DNA of 64,000 nt. Origin: Pyronema omphalodes (Eukaryota > Ascomycota > Pezizomycetes > Pezizales > Pyronemataceae). Below are positions 8,836 to 20,681 of this stretch, piece after piece. The notes under the pieces are model-generated. The model did not search any database. It worked only from the letters and a program-made list of their open reading frames with translations, and had not been told where the DNA came from. Position 1 is the first letter of the stretch, and every line of letters starts with the position of its first letter. The DNA is taken from NCBI GenBank assembly GCA_024516155.1, contig JAJJXM010000006.1, forward strand, positions 682,001-746,000. Reading direction: 5' to 3'. Position numbers and translations under genes: made by a program.

Positions 8836-11800
8836 CTACAAAAAGATCCTCCCATTCAACAACAAACCCACTCTCTCCACCTCAGCCTGATACTCCAACC
8901 TAATATCCTGCAAAGTAAGGACCTGTCTCTGATGCGTACATCTCTCGCCCTCCATTTTCGTTCTCTTAGCACCGCGATCCTCAGTCGAAGCATCGACCCG
9001 CGTATCACTCAGAATCCAGGCTTGGTCTTCCCGAACACAAGAGAGAACGTTGATTAATGCTAGGTAGGCGTCTGCTACTGTTCGACTGTTGGGGTCGGAG
9101 ATGGAGATGTGCGCATTACGCAGGAGACGGAGGTGGGCGTGGAGGGTGTATGCGGCTATTGGTTGGGGGTGTTAGTTATTTGTTTAGTTATCAACAATCG
9201 GGGGGGTTGTAGTTAGGGCTGGCTAGTGCAGCGACCTCCACTACGTAATAAGAAATACGGGAAATATAGTGCTAAACATACCTCCTCTATAATCACCTCT
9301 ACCCAACCTCCAAGCGGCAAGAACGCTATGATAAGCAGGAGCTCTCCTAACATCGACAACCTGCGCTGCTCTATACTCCAAGGCCGATTCCATCTCCTCA
9401 CCCATTCCCACCCAGCTGTAGCCACATAGCCGTTCTCCTTCCTCTTTCTCAACCATTACTGTTACCAGGTCTCTAATTCCTGCGTGTCGTAGACCTTCAT
9501 CGGAGTATCTTGATAATGCCATGTAGGCTTCGTCATATAATCCCACCTGTAGCGCCGCTTTGAAGTAGCGGACAAGGATATCACTCATTAATTGAGGTGG
9601 TGTGGTGTGATCGGTTGATAACAAAGCGAGGTTGCACGCATCGACAACATGCTCGGGGGATTGGCCATCAAAGAGAGTAGCGACATGTAAATGGTAGTTC
9701 GACAAGCCAACTCCGATAGCCCCAGAGTCATGCGGGAACAAAGGAGACATATTATCGTTTGTTGGTGGGAAGAAGGCCATTCCATATGCAGCACGGTTGA
9801 AGTCCTGAGCAGCCTGGGGGAAGAGACCAGCTAGGAGTTCGGTGCGGGCTTTCATGTAGGTTCCCCAATGGGTAGTGGGGAGGAACTTGACGAACTCCTT
9901 TGCTGGGGCGGCGGCATTGGCGTGGATAAGCGCCGAAGCGACACCGGTTACGCCATTGCCGGTTGCGTCGAGAAGGTCAAGGGAAGCCATGAACTTGCGG
10001 ATGCATACGGAGAGGGAAAGGGATGTCCGAGCGGGGCCGAAGTTGCTGGGAAGAACAAGTTGTAGTACGGAAGTGCGGACGCCTTGTTTTGTGGTATCGG
10101 AATCACCAGAGACACGAAGGTCGGATAAAGACGCCGCAATCTCGTCTTGGTCGCTTCCAGAGCTGTGGGCGGAGGTACGGGACATCCATGCCAATAGCTC
10201 ATATTCCCGGAAGTGACGGAGGAGGTTGGTGTAGAGCTCCTCAGGAGTGGTGACACGGCGGAATTGCTGGGTGTCAGATTCAGAGTGAGCAATGTAGATA
10301 AGGAGCAAAATCAGCTGGGAGAGGAGCTCGTAGTTAACGTGGATAACCTCCTGGGTACCGCCGACGAGGACCTTTGCTCCAAAGCTTGTGAGGCGGGCTG
10401 ATCCGGTATGAGTGTAGGGCTGGTTGAAGAGACTGGCAGTGAGAGAGTTGAAGGCCTTAACGGGATCATCCATCAATGCGAAAAGGGATTCAAGCTTTTC
10501 GTGGGTCTCTTGAGGGACTTCTTGTTCAAGACATTTCTCGTAAAAGAGCCACATAGTATCGCCAACGGAGTGCATGGGGTCGCTGACTACAAGATCCCTT
10601 AGGCGGTGGATGCATTTCTCAAGAATAGGCTCGTCGAGACACTCACTAAGCTCAACTGCTGCTGAGACAAGCACCATAGCATCCGACAGGTCCTGACCTC
10701 CAAGGCTTGCTCCAAGACGCTTATCAGTTCGTCTCGACAAGGTCTCAAGAGCTCCTCTGTTTCCGACATAGTTGTGGCGGATAACCTCAGTCTCTGTGCA
10801 TTCCCTGAGTGCCGTGATTCCATCGACATTGACAGTCCAGACGAAACCAGACATCGGGTCAGAAACAAGCGACAACGCTTCCCTGCGCTGTTTATCAAGC
10901 TCCGTGCATAACCGCGAGAATCTGTCCCACTGCAAATCGGTTTCGTTGCGGTATCTTTCATAATCAATCTCGCCTGATTGCGTTTTGACAACCTGAACGG
11001 CAGCGCCTATTATGCGAGAAACCTTTGTTTGTATTGTCTCAGTCTTTGAAGTCGAACCCCCTGGTACGAGGAAGTTATTTTCGTATATGCGAAGAGCAGA
11101 CTCAAGAACAGTATCAGGGAATCGACCAGGGTAGAAAATCCACTTCATCCAATGTTCCGAGACCTCTTCGGGCGACTCCTGGAAGGTGGTTGGTCGTGCA
11201 GGAATGTGAATGGTATCAGAAGTTGCGGTTGTCCAGTCTCCCCATGTTCCCTGAGCGTCTGAGATGTTAAATCTGACGTTCTGAACCTGGAAGTTGGTAT
11301 CGCTCTTCCACAACACCCACAAATCGTACCAGTCTGCACCAAGCTCATGTGCCGGCGTCACTCGGAACTCGGATATTATCCATGGCGCAGTTCCACTCGG
11401 CGGCATGGCGTTGAATGTATCCTCAGGGTACAGATCAATAAGATCTTTAAACTCTCCCTCCTGGTAACCTCCCTCATAGTGCGTTGCAGCCCAGAACTTG
11501 AACTTTCCAGTAGCTGCTGACGAGAAGGAAATGAGGTAGAAAAGATGGTCGGTATCCTCTACTGGTTTGTCGATAATCGCCAACAAGTGCGATGGTGAGG
11601 GGTCTAGCCATGTCTTCATCTTCATAGACGCACTCTGAGGTTCATTGAGAAGATCCATCGCTCTAAGAAGGTTATCTCCTTCCAATGACCAGACCTTCAA
11701 AGAGTGGTCCACAGACACGGTGAACAACAAAGGCTTAGCAGCGCTATCCTTTGGCGGGTCGTATACAATCGCGGAGACCACTGTCGTATGCGTAACGCTG

Positions 11801-12628
11801 GTCTGTCCGTACTGTATCGTGCTAGCCCCCACCCACGGCATTTTATTTTTAAGGAATCCAAAGTAACCGGTATCGCTGAATGTCGTTTCGCGGTAGCTAG
11901 CAACTGAAGGGTCTGAGGCTATTTCTTTATCAGCTGAATTCTCCCTTTGAGATCCCCCATTGTCACTCACACTCAACCATAGATCCCCGATTCCTATCCA
12001 ACTTCAAGATATTTCCATCCTGCAAAGGGATAACCACTGAGTCGTTGCTGATTGGTAATAAGAAATGCGGCGAATGGAGCATAAACGATGACGGACAAAA
12101 TGTAGTACAATAATCGCTCTGTAGTGCACCTCTCTTTGCAAAAGAATTCCTTTGTAAAAAGTCAGGCGTCAAAGTAAGAGTGTAAAGAACGCCCTCAACC
12201 GTCAGCGCATAGACAACCAGCTCATCCCTAGACTGAGAATCCGCAAATCCAACAGTTCCAGGTTGTATCTGATCCGGAAACACGAATCTGAATGTAGTTT
12301 CAAGTTCTGGGTGGTGTTCTGGCTTTATGAAGTCTACGGCGGAGACTGAAAGGACCTGGGAGTCTTCGACGACTCTCCACATGATACATCTTGGGAAGCG
12401 ATCGGCAGGTCTGTAATGGATACTGGCAGTAGTTGCATGGTGTGCGAGTTTAAACTTCTCTTCGGTGTCTGGGTGATCTGGTTGTTTGCCTCGTTTCTTG
12501 AGAGAGCTTCGTGCGCGACTAGGATGAGGAGGAAGTTGAATGTCAATCGCGGAGCTGTGGTTCTTCTCTGTCCAGTCGAGATTCACGCGCGTCTGCTTGA
12601 AGAGATGGCAGGCGGTGCGGTCGGACAT
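8836..12628 (-). CDS. NUP120: Nucleoporin Nup120/Nup160, Y-complex subunit
   Basis: Three exons (11971-12628, 9282-11918, 8836-9155) give 1204 aa. Intron 1 is 11919-11970 (GTGAGT...AATAG, 52 nt) and joins LKLDRNRGSMVE to SSDPSVASYRETTFSD; intron 2 is 9156-9281 (126 nt). The N-terminal part (about 1-500) fits the Nup120 beta-propeller (VDHSLKVWSLEGDNLL), followed by a long alpha-helical region. The last exon holds the conserved tail VLTLQDIRLEYQAEVERV. Known: Nup120/Nup160 forms one short arm of the Y-shaped (Nup84/Nup107-160) scaffold of the nuclear pore. The start at 12628 sits in an ACCATG context; an upstream in-frame ATG at 12739 would add a Ser/Thr/His-rich stretch unlike the family. Confidence 0.93.
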
Positions 12629-13145
12629 GGTGGGTGCGCGTGTCGTCAAAGGCGACGGGTTGTGATGATGCTGGTAACGGGAAGACGTGAACGTTGAGTT
12701 CACTCTGGTCACGGGATCGCCAAAACACGTTCGACACACTAGGCTAGATTGAGGTGCATGACACGAGGAAACCTGGGTTGAGGCTCGCGCGAGCCCGACA
12801 ACAATCTTGACCGTCTGACAAACTGTGGTAACAAAGCAAAGCGGATTACTTCAGGCAAAGTAAGGGTTATATAAATGGTTTCCCGAGATAATCATTAAGG
12901 TTGGTTCATAATAAATACAATGCACGTAAACATAAACAAAGCAAATGCAAATAAAGTAACCTCCATCCGTATAGACCCATTACGCCCATCAAATGTTTAT
13001 CCCCAATCTTCTCTATCTTCCAATTGAAAGCAAAATACCACAACAATATCCAGGTATGTCCCCGCAAAACCATGGCTCCTCCCAGAGAAGTCTGAATATC
13101 AAAAATCATAAACAATCACTCGCCCAAACCATTACTTCGCCGTTA
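12629..13145. other. Intergenic: NUP120 promoter side and 3' end of the next gene
   Basis: 517 bp between two minus-strand genes. The part nearest NUP120 is of mixed composition; from about 12840 it becomes A/T-rich, in keeping with the 3' UTR of the gene ending at 13146. No motif or gene recognised. Confidence 0.6.
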
Positions 13146-14285
13146 TTAATCTTCTCGCATAATCCTGGCCAACTCCGCCTCGTGCGCCGCCTCAATCGCA
13201 TTGTCCTTGCGACTAAAAATCATACTCCTAGGTCGAGATGGGTCCTTCTCAGCGTCCTTGTTGCCATGGTCGCCGCCGAATCGTGAAAAGATGCTGTGCT
13301 TCTTAGGTCTGGTGTCATCTACCAGCTTGACCTCCTCGAATTCATCTTCGGGTTCCTCGACCACTTTTACAGGTGCTAATCGTGGTGATTGCCGATCATA
13401 ACTAGTTTTTGGCCGACCGTCCAGACTCATCCTCGGCGGAACATCGAGGCTCATCCGCCCAGTCGATGGGCGAACATCCATGCTGTGCCGCTCTGCGTAT
13501 GGCCGCGCGTCGAAACTTGTTCTACCTGATGCGACATCGCTAATAGGCGAGCGTGCGGAAATATCCTGATTGTAGCTGTCAGTTTACTCTATGACGTCGT
13601 AAAGTGGGGCTTAATGGAAGCGTGCTAGCATCGGGAAGGTGGATTACTGACAAATGATCGACGGTAGGAATCGAAGCTTTCACGGGAAATTGTAAACTGC
13701 TCGTCGGGAGCGCATTGAATCGGAGGTCGGTTTTTGCTCGAGCTCGAAGAGCTCTCTCGTTTCCAAAAGCTTTTGCGTTCCACGGGTGAAGGCTGGAGTA
13801 GGAAGGTGGATTAGCTTTTAGGGCTGAAGGCGGGGCGACGATAAGACATCGCAAGGTGTACATAGAACTTACAGGAAGATAAACCCCGCTGTCATTGACG
13901 ACTAAATATTGGATATCAAATCAGCAACAAGTTCATATGGTAGGACTAATAAAGCAGGAAGCCGTTCGCAGCTGTACCAAAGTACAGTATGTTTATATCT
14001 GCAAGGTCCGAAGCCGAAAACAAATGCGCAGGCACAATGCGCGGCGAGATAAGAGTTGAGTTACACACCGCTCATTTTATAAGTATTCTTCTCGTCGTCA
14101 TTTTTGACATTCAAGGCGCTGGTCGATCTTGTAGCATTATCTTTAAGCGCCTGCTGGTCCTGTCCGCTATGGATGGAGCTGAGGGTTTCCACGACCGAAG
14201 ACGAGCTTGAGTTGAGAAGTGGTGGTGGTTGCGGCGGGGGTGCTTGCGTTCTGCGAAACGGGTTTCGAATAATAGGCATAGGCAT
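13146..14285 (-). CDS. Fungal protein of unknown function with R-x-S-hydrophobic-D repeats
   Basis: Four exons (14069-14285, 13873-13901, 13652-13792, 13146-13565) with introns of 167, 80 and 86 nt; total 268 aa. The second exon is only 29 nt and encodes VNDSGVYLP, after which the frame continues PSPVERKSFWKRESSSSSS. I do not know the function. The middle of the protein carries a repeated motif: RESFDSYR, RRSFD, RTSFDARP, RHSMDVRP, RMSLDVPP, RMSLDGRP, KTSYDRQSP. The C-terminal third is charged and ends in a predicted helix rich in Ala, Glu and Arg (AIEAAHEAELARIMRED). No membrane segment or signal peptide. Clean splicing of four exons argues for a real conserved gene; a VVNDSGVYLPPSP-type core is one I associate with other Pezizomycotina proteins (memory, unchecked). 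The repeats look like basophilic kinase sites (inference). Confidence 0.82.
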
Positions 14286-16153
14286 CTGAGCGAAGCTGGG
14301 CGAAGTTGAGCGTAGTTGATTGAAGCTTGATTAAAATGCAACAAGGCGCAATGCAATATCGGAACAGGAACAAAAAAGCTCAACGCGAATAAAGTGGAAC
14401 GTGGGAAAAATGGGTATCAAGTTTGAATATGGAAATTCTGGAAGAGAGAGAGAGACAGACAGTCTAGGTTACAAAGTTCGGATTTACAGGAAGCCGAGAG
14501 AGACAGCTGGGTTTCCAAGGATGGATGGATGCCACAGCACCGACATCGAAATCTTGGCGGAACTTGGAAGCAACATCGTCCCTCTGGTGTCTCTGGTGAG
14601 CCTGTCTGCCTAGCCGTGATCCTCGGAGCTAACAAAGTCCCGCGCGCCGGCCGTCTTAACCGCCGCCGCCGTCTGTCAAGACGCTTTTGGAATTTTTTTC
14701 GAAAAAGAAAAAAAAACCCCCCAGGCGATCATAACATTCCGAGAAACGCCAGAGGAAAAAAAATGATCCGTTAATAACCCGGTAAAGGCCGGTGGAAAAC
14801 ACTGCGCAAGCCACAAGATGCTCACCACTGTACACTTAGGTACAAGGGCAAGTCCGGCGTTCTGTTGCATGTATCACTACGCCCGACATTTGGCCCCTCA
14901 TACAACTGCTCTGCCTCCAATGAAGTAACAAATGTCTTTTAAATAATTCTGGTTAAAATCAGCTATCACATGGCTCTTAAATCCTCACAATTCCTCGGGA
15001 AACCTCTGGAATTTCAGCTACTCTGTTGCAATATATGCATGTCCGAATTATATAGGGTGTGCCCGAGTAATATCACTCTGCCAGTACATTCATTTTTAAC
15101 TTAGCTCAATAAAACATAAACCTCCTACATTCTACAACAAGAGAAGAAGAAGAAGCGAGCACCGTCACAGTAGACAAAGTCCGACGAAATTCAACAACCA
15201 GATCACATGAAAAATTCCACAATCCTCCACAATCCGCCTTGATTGCGCGATATCGCGGTCAGCTTACACGATACATCTGACTGACACCAGGCACATAGAG
15301 TATATAGTATGTAACGCTGCAGTCTACCAGCTCATCCTATCTATTCTGCTTATCTAATCCACATTTCCAAAATTTCAATAGACTTCTATCAAACTTCTTC
15401 CAAATCAGTACTGCTATACATTTCCAAATTCCACATTCCAAATTCCAAAATTCCCAAGATTCACCAGTGATCACGTGCACATCAATCCAAGAACCAAGCT
15501 ATAATCATGATTATGATAGAGGTTCCAATATAATCAGTCATAATACATCACTACAGTACCCCATGAACTCATCCTATATATACGAGCTCGAAAGGTATTT
15601 CGACATTAACAGAAGTTTCAGCCCAAGATTCCCCAATTAAAATCTTTAAAGCCATAGGAAATACCGAAAGATCCATATTTTCTTCGTTCTTCCTCACGAA
15701 TTTTAAATTATAAACCAAAAAAAGAGCAAAGGAAAAACATACGAAATTACGAATCATGATTCAAGATTGATGGGGTACGGGATTTCTCGTAGCGTATAGC
15801 GGCAGAAGTTGATCTACCATTTCCAACACCCCTCAGAATCGGAAATCCTATGTAGTATAAATTTTAATCTTCATCTATATATAGAGTCGCAATTTCATCT
15901 TACATATACATAATTACATCCTAGAACTGCCGATGAAACTTTCTTCTAACATGCATATAAACCACAAACCATATGAACCCACAAACCATATAAACCACAA
16001 ACCATATAAACCCACATAACCCATATAAAAAACCAAGCGATACATAAGATGTAGGCAGTATCCACAACCCATTTTTAAATCCAAATCCACCCGACCTAAA
16101 AAAATATATATCTATGTTATATATTGAGTTAAATCTTTCTATAATCCTGATTT

Positions 16154-16217
16154 CTTTAGATCCTGAATTCTTTAGATCCTGAATTCTTTAGATCCTGAAT
16201 TCTTTAGATCCTGAATT
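16154..16217. repeat. 16-bp tandem array x4
   Basis: Four exact copies of CTTTAGATCCTGAATT, with decayed partial units on both sides (ATCCTGATTT before, CTTTTGATAC after). Confidence 0.95.
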
Positions 16218-16885
16218 CTTTTGATACAACTGCCTTTGGTATTCATGATTCATAGCGGTTATAGGTTTGCAAATCTACGTGGTCTGTATATAAAGTACGA
16301 CCAAGTGTGAGCCGTGCGGTAAGTTTAACCTAAGTATAAGTAGTCTATACCATGCGGTGCAGGTACAGGGAGGGAGGGAAACAAAAAAAGAAAAGAAAGA
16401 AAAAAACAAGTATATCTATACACAATCACAAAAAATCCAAATTCCCAGATAATTCAGTTTCTATATACGGAGATGGGGAGGTCGAGGTTTTATGTATACA
16501 TGGGCCTATTGTGGAGAATTGTCCGCCAACGACTGGAAGGGTTCCCCACTATGTGGTTTTCTAAGGAGTGAAACTCTGCGGATCTAGATATCTTAATCAT
16601 TAATATTATAAAGTTCAAAGCCTAAAGCCCAAAGCCTGTATGTAGTGTTTCAGGATTCCCCAATTTCATCGATCATTAGTCATGATCCATCACACACCCC
16701 CCCAACACCCCCCCACCCCCCTCCCACCACCAAAAATTTAACCTACCTACCTTACGATGATTCGATGAACCAATAGCGAACCGTAATTTACGAACTAATT
16801 AGAGTGCTAGAAATATTCTTTTATTCTTTCAACCTTGCCCCTCGGTTCAACACACCTTGGACCTTGGACCTTGCGACCCGCGAGG

Positions 16886-17053
16886 TCTAGAGGTCTGGAA
16901 GTCTCGAGGCCTAGGAGTCTCAAGGTCTGGGGATCTGGGGGTCTGGGGGTCTAGAAGTCTGGGGGTCTGGGGGTCTGGGGGTCTCTGGGTCTGGAGGCCT
17001 AGGAGTCTGGGGGCCTAGAAGTCTGAAGGTCTGGGGGTCTGGAAGTCTGAAGG
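16886..17053. repeat. 8-bp minisatellite, 21 units, consensus YCTRGRRG
   Basis: 168 bp divide exactly into 21 units of 8 with no slip of phase. The commonest unit is TCTGGGGG; others include TCTGAAGG, TCTAGAAG, CCTAGAAG, CCTAGGAG and TCTGGAAG. Most differences are C/T at position 1 and G/A at positions 4-7; a few units (TCTCGAGG, TCTCAAGG, TCTCTGGG) carry transversions. Confidence 0.95.
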
Positions 17054-17223
17054 TCTGGGATAAATTAATTAATTAATCTGTATCCTGTATCATGTATCAT
17101 GTATTGTGAATTATGGATACCTCAATTAATATGATCACCATATCATGAAACGGATAGCTGCATTCTGCTTGTATTTCCGCTGTTCTGTCAGGGCTCACAG
17201 GGATCACAGGACTCCCATGGTTT

Positions 17224-17313
17224 CATGAGTTCCATGAGTTCTATGAGTTCCATGAGTTCCATGAGTTCCATGAGTTCCATAAGTTGCATGAGTTCCATGA
17301 GTTCCATGAGTTC
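17224..17313. repeat. 9-bp tandem array CATGAGTTC x10
   Basis: Ten 9-bp units in constant phase with three variant positions in all. Every unit contains ATGAGT or a one-base variant, so one frame reads a false Met-Ser-Ser repeat. A decayed TTCCAGTAG series follows to about 17350. Confidence 0.95.
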
Positions 17314-17839
17314 CATGTCTCCCAGTAGTTCCAGTAGTTCCAGTAATTCCGCTGCTCTGTCCAAGGCCCCAGGACTCCAGGACTCCCAGTGGTCCTCAGC
17401 TCTTCCAGAAATTTCATGAGTTCCACCATTCCACCATTCCGCCGTTCCACCGTTCCGCCAAGGCCCCAGCTAGAGCCCTCCCATATGTTCCAGTTGCTAT
17501 CCCGTTGCTTCACCATGTCTTTAGTTTCCCATAACTCCCACCGCCCCCGGATCCTCAGAGACCCAACATTACTCACCAGCCATCGAGCAAATTGACACAG
17601 AATATAGCACCCCATATATCATATCATACCACATCATACCAGAAGCCATAGCAGACCTTTCCAAACCCAAAGCCCTGCCGACGTATCAATAAATACGAAA
17701 CTTCGCAGCCAACTCTCAGTTTATTTTCTCATTGTGGTAGTATTCAGGTCATAAACATTCGTTCGAGCGTTAAAGCGTTAGAGTGTTTGAACTTGGGTAT
17801 CCTACTGTTAGCTATGAAATATCGAGACTCGAGACGGGA

Positions 17840-18169
17840 AAGCCGGCTGCGGGCTGCGGGCTGTATGCAAGAGAAGTATGTTATAGAAGACTATAGACTG
17901 TAACTTATGGAATTTCAGGAGTCGGAATCCGAGACCTGAGCTGCAAGAGAAGGATATTCTCTCAAGAATGTAATGAAGTGTCATTACCGGCTTTGCAGAC
18001 CGGGTGTTACCTTAGACTGGCCTGTAAATTGTACTCTGTAGTTTATTGAATGCGGGCCGCGGGCTGTGGAATGTCGTGACTCGGAATTCGGGATTCGGGC
18101 TGCAAGAGAAGTGTGGTATGGAAGGAATGTACATAACAATATATCAATGTCATTACCGGCTCTACCGGT
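17840..18169. repeat. Diverged tandem duplication sharing a CTGCAAGAGAAG core
   Basis: Segments at about 17909-18002 and 18068-18169 share, in order, GGAATKTC, RACTCGGAATYC-like sequence, GCTGCAAGAGAAG, and GTCATTACCGGCT. A shorter third piece (GCTGTATGCAAGAGAAGTATG) lies at 17855-17880. The copies are clearly related but differ at many sites. Confidence 0.7.
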
Positions 18170-20658
18170 TTACTATCAATACCGGCCGTGCAGGCTGGTA
18201 TATGAAGATGATACCATATTTGCTTATCTGTATGTAAGTTGTATGTATGTAAGTTGTCGTACACTATATTTTGGATTCCTGATTCTACATTCCGGATTCG
18301 GGGACCGAATTCATGATCTAGGTATATAGTAATTGCGAATGAAAGAATGTCGCAAGAATTTCGCTGGAATTCTTTATCTTTACCCTTATCTTTGACTTAG
18401 CACTTACTGTATTTGCTGTATTTAACGCTCATAACACATGCCTGTTCAATTATTCGACAATTCAATCCACAGGCATAGTTACTATGCCGCTGTGATTTCC
18501 AATCTACAAAGCATCATCATCATTAATTACATACCATGATATATGCCTGTATAGCATGATATATTACGTTATGTTGTGTAACAGCAGCAGACATACATCC
18601 TGCTTCTATCCTTCTGTCCCTCGGGCTTCAGCTGAAGGTATGGTATGTACAGTCGCACATCCTTTATTACATATTGCTTACAAGAATTCTTTACCACGTA
18701 TGGGGGTACAAGAGTATTGTACACCCTAAGAGTAGAGAATACCAGTGACCACCCCAATATTCTAGGGCCTACTGAAGTTAACCTAGTCTAGTCTTCATTC
18801 GGGTTTGTGACGTGACGACCATAATACAAGCATAAATATAGAATTAGTAATTTTCCTTCGGTTTATTTATTTGATAAGTTTTTGTCATGTGAAATCACTT
18901 TCCCAGTATTCTGGTTGGTACTTACATAGTAACATTCAGCATATGTAGCAATCGTATATAGCAATCGTAGCTGTGGTTGAGATTGTGGTTGGGAATACTC
19001 ATGGGACCAGGGAGGCGACTTCTCTGCTGTGCATATCATTCGTTCATTTATATATCCATCGCCATCGGGTTTCTCCGAGTCGAAAATTCTGATGCCTGTG
19101 GCAACGATGTTTTTTTTTAACTTACCTGATGCTTCGTTCGTTGCAGAATAAGGCAGGGTTTGGATCTCAATAACCGTACCGGGAAGACTGGTCATTGATG
19201 CTGAGTACCAATCATTTTCAACAATCAGAAACAAGAAACAAGAAACAAGTCCAATCCACAAAACCAATTCACAAGAAGCTATCCACAAAACCAATCCACA
19301 AGAAACAAAACCAATCCACCTACATCCGCCTGTATTGCGTATTTCGAGTGATGCTAAACACAGAGAACGCAACATATGCTAGGTGGTCCATGGCCCGTGG
19401 TTGGTGAGGTGAGGCAAATCTTACTTTTGTGTTTTAACTTTCTGCAGATTATGTCGTGATCGACACATGCACCATGTACACACGTTCAGCTACAGCTACA
19501 GCTATACAGTTATTTATGCATATTAAATGTCTGAGATATTTCGGTATATGATGACATATCGATGCTGGTGGCCAGCATAGTTTGAGTTTGAGTTTAAGTT
19601 TTTTTGCCTGGGTTTGGGTTTGGGTTTGATGGGTCACGGGCTGGGAAGCTCGCTGCTCGTGGCCCGTTATCAAGGTAACTGGGTAATTGAATTTGTTTTC
19701 TGTTCAGATTCTACATCTGTAAGACGAAAAACAAGACAAGTCATGTACTGATGATTCATGATTAATGATTGTGAATAAAGCACCCTGTCCTCGCCTTCCT
19801 TCTGTTGAAATTTTAGCCTGTAGAGCCGTGTTCTCTTTGTGACTGTTTGATGGAAGTGGATGTTGCCTTAGCGGCACATCCACTCCTTATGTTCTTTCTG
19901 TCGTTGTAGATACTCATTCTTTATCCAATTCATTCACTTGTATCTCCACCTCCATCTTTCCCTCTCGTTTGACTCCAAGCTTTTCCTCACGTCAAACCTT
20001 TGTTCTCAAACGCATTCCTTCCTTCCTTCCTGTCTTTGCCTTCCTTCGCTTTCCTTTGCCTTCCTTCATCGAACATGCCAGCTCCAACGCGCCAGCCCCA
20101 GCTGCAATTCGACAAAAATCTGCAGTTACGGAATGTACATTACATAAGACTCAAAATCCACAGTTTGAAAGTTCTAGACGCGCTCATAGTCATTTTCTCG
20201 TTCTCGTTTCTCGTTTTCGTTCCGCCGAGTTGAGCTGAGTTGGGCTGGGCTTTGCTGGGCTCATTACTGATTACTACAGACTAGGACTAGGACTACATAT
20301 AGCATATATGGCATATACTGTACAGTCCCCAACTCCCAGCTTCCAATTCAATTTCCAAATGCCGCTTCGGTTGTAGATACTATGTATGATCGACCTGTGC
20401 CATGGATTTATGACTAGCTACAGTAGGCTAGGTTACATACAGCTTGGTGCTGCTGTGGCTGGGACCTGGTTGGATGAATTTATGTAGTGCGGGCTCCCGT
20501 CCGCAATGCGAAATGCGGATACTGGATACTCCGAGGGTGGTAGGTTGATTTTTGGCTGTGTTTGGCTGTGCTTGGATATGTTTGACTGGGTTTGGCTGGG
20601 ATTCATACCGGCATGAATGATGAGGCTTCATGCTTACTTACTCGTGTTTGCTGCCAGC

Positions 20659-20681
20659 GGGGGGGGGGGGGGGGGGGGGGG
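20659..20681 (+). repeat. Run of 23 G
   Basis: Uninterrupted G homopolymer followed by GAAGGAAGG. Its length may be unreliable in sequencing. Confidence 0.9.

Noticed and set aside
18863..19375. 170-codon minus-strand frame
   Set aside because: The first third is a translated CCAATCCACAAGAAAC repeat; the rest has protein-like stretches but no domain, and the only internal GT...AG pair would be about 31 nt. Not enough to call a gene.
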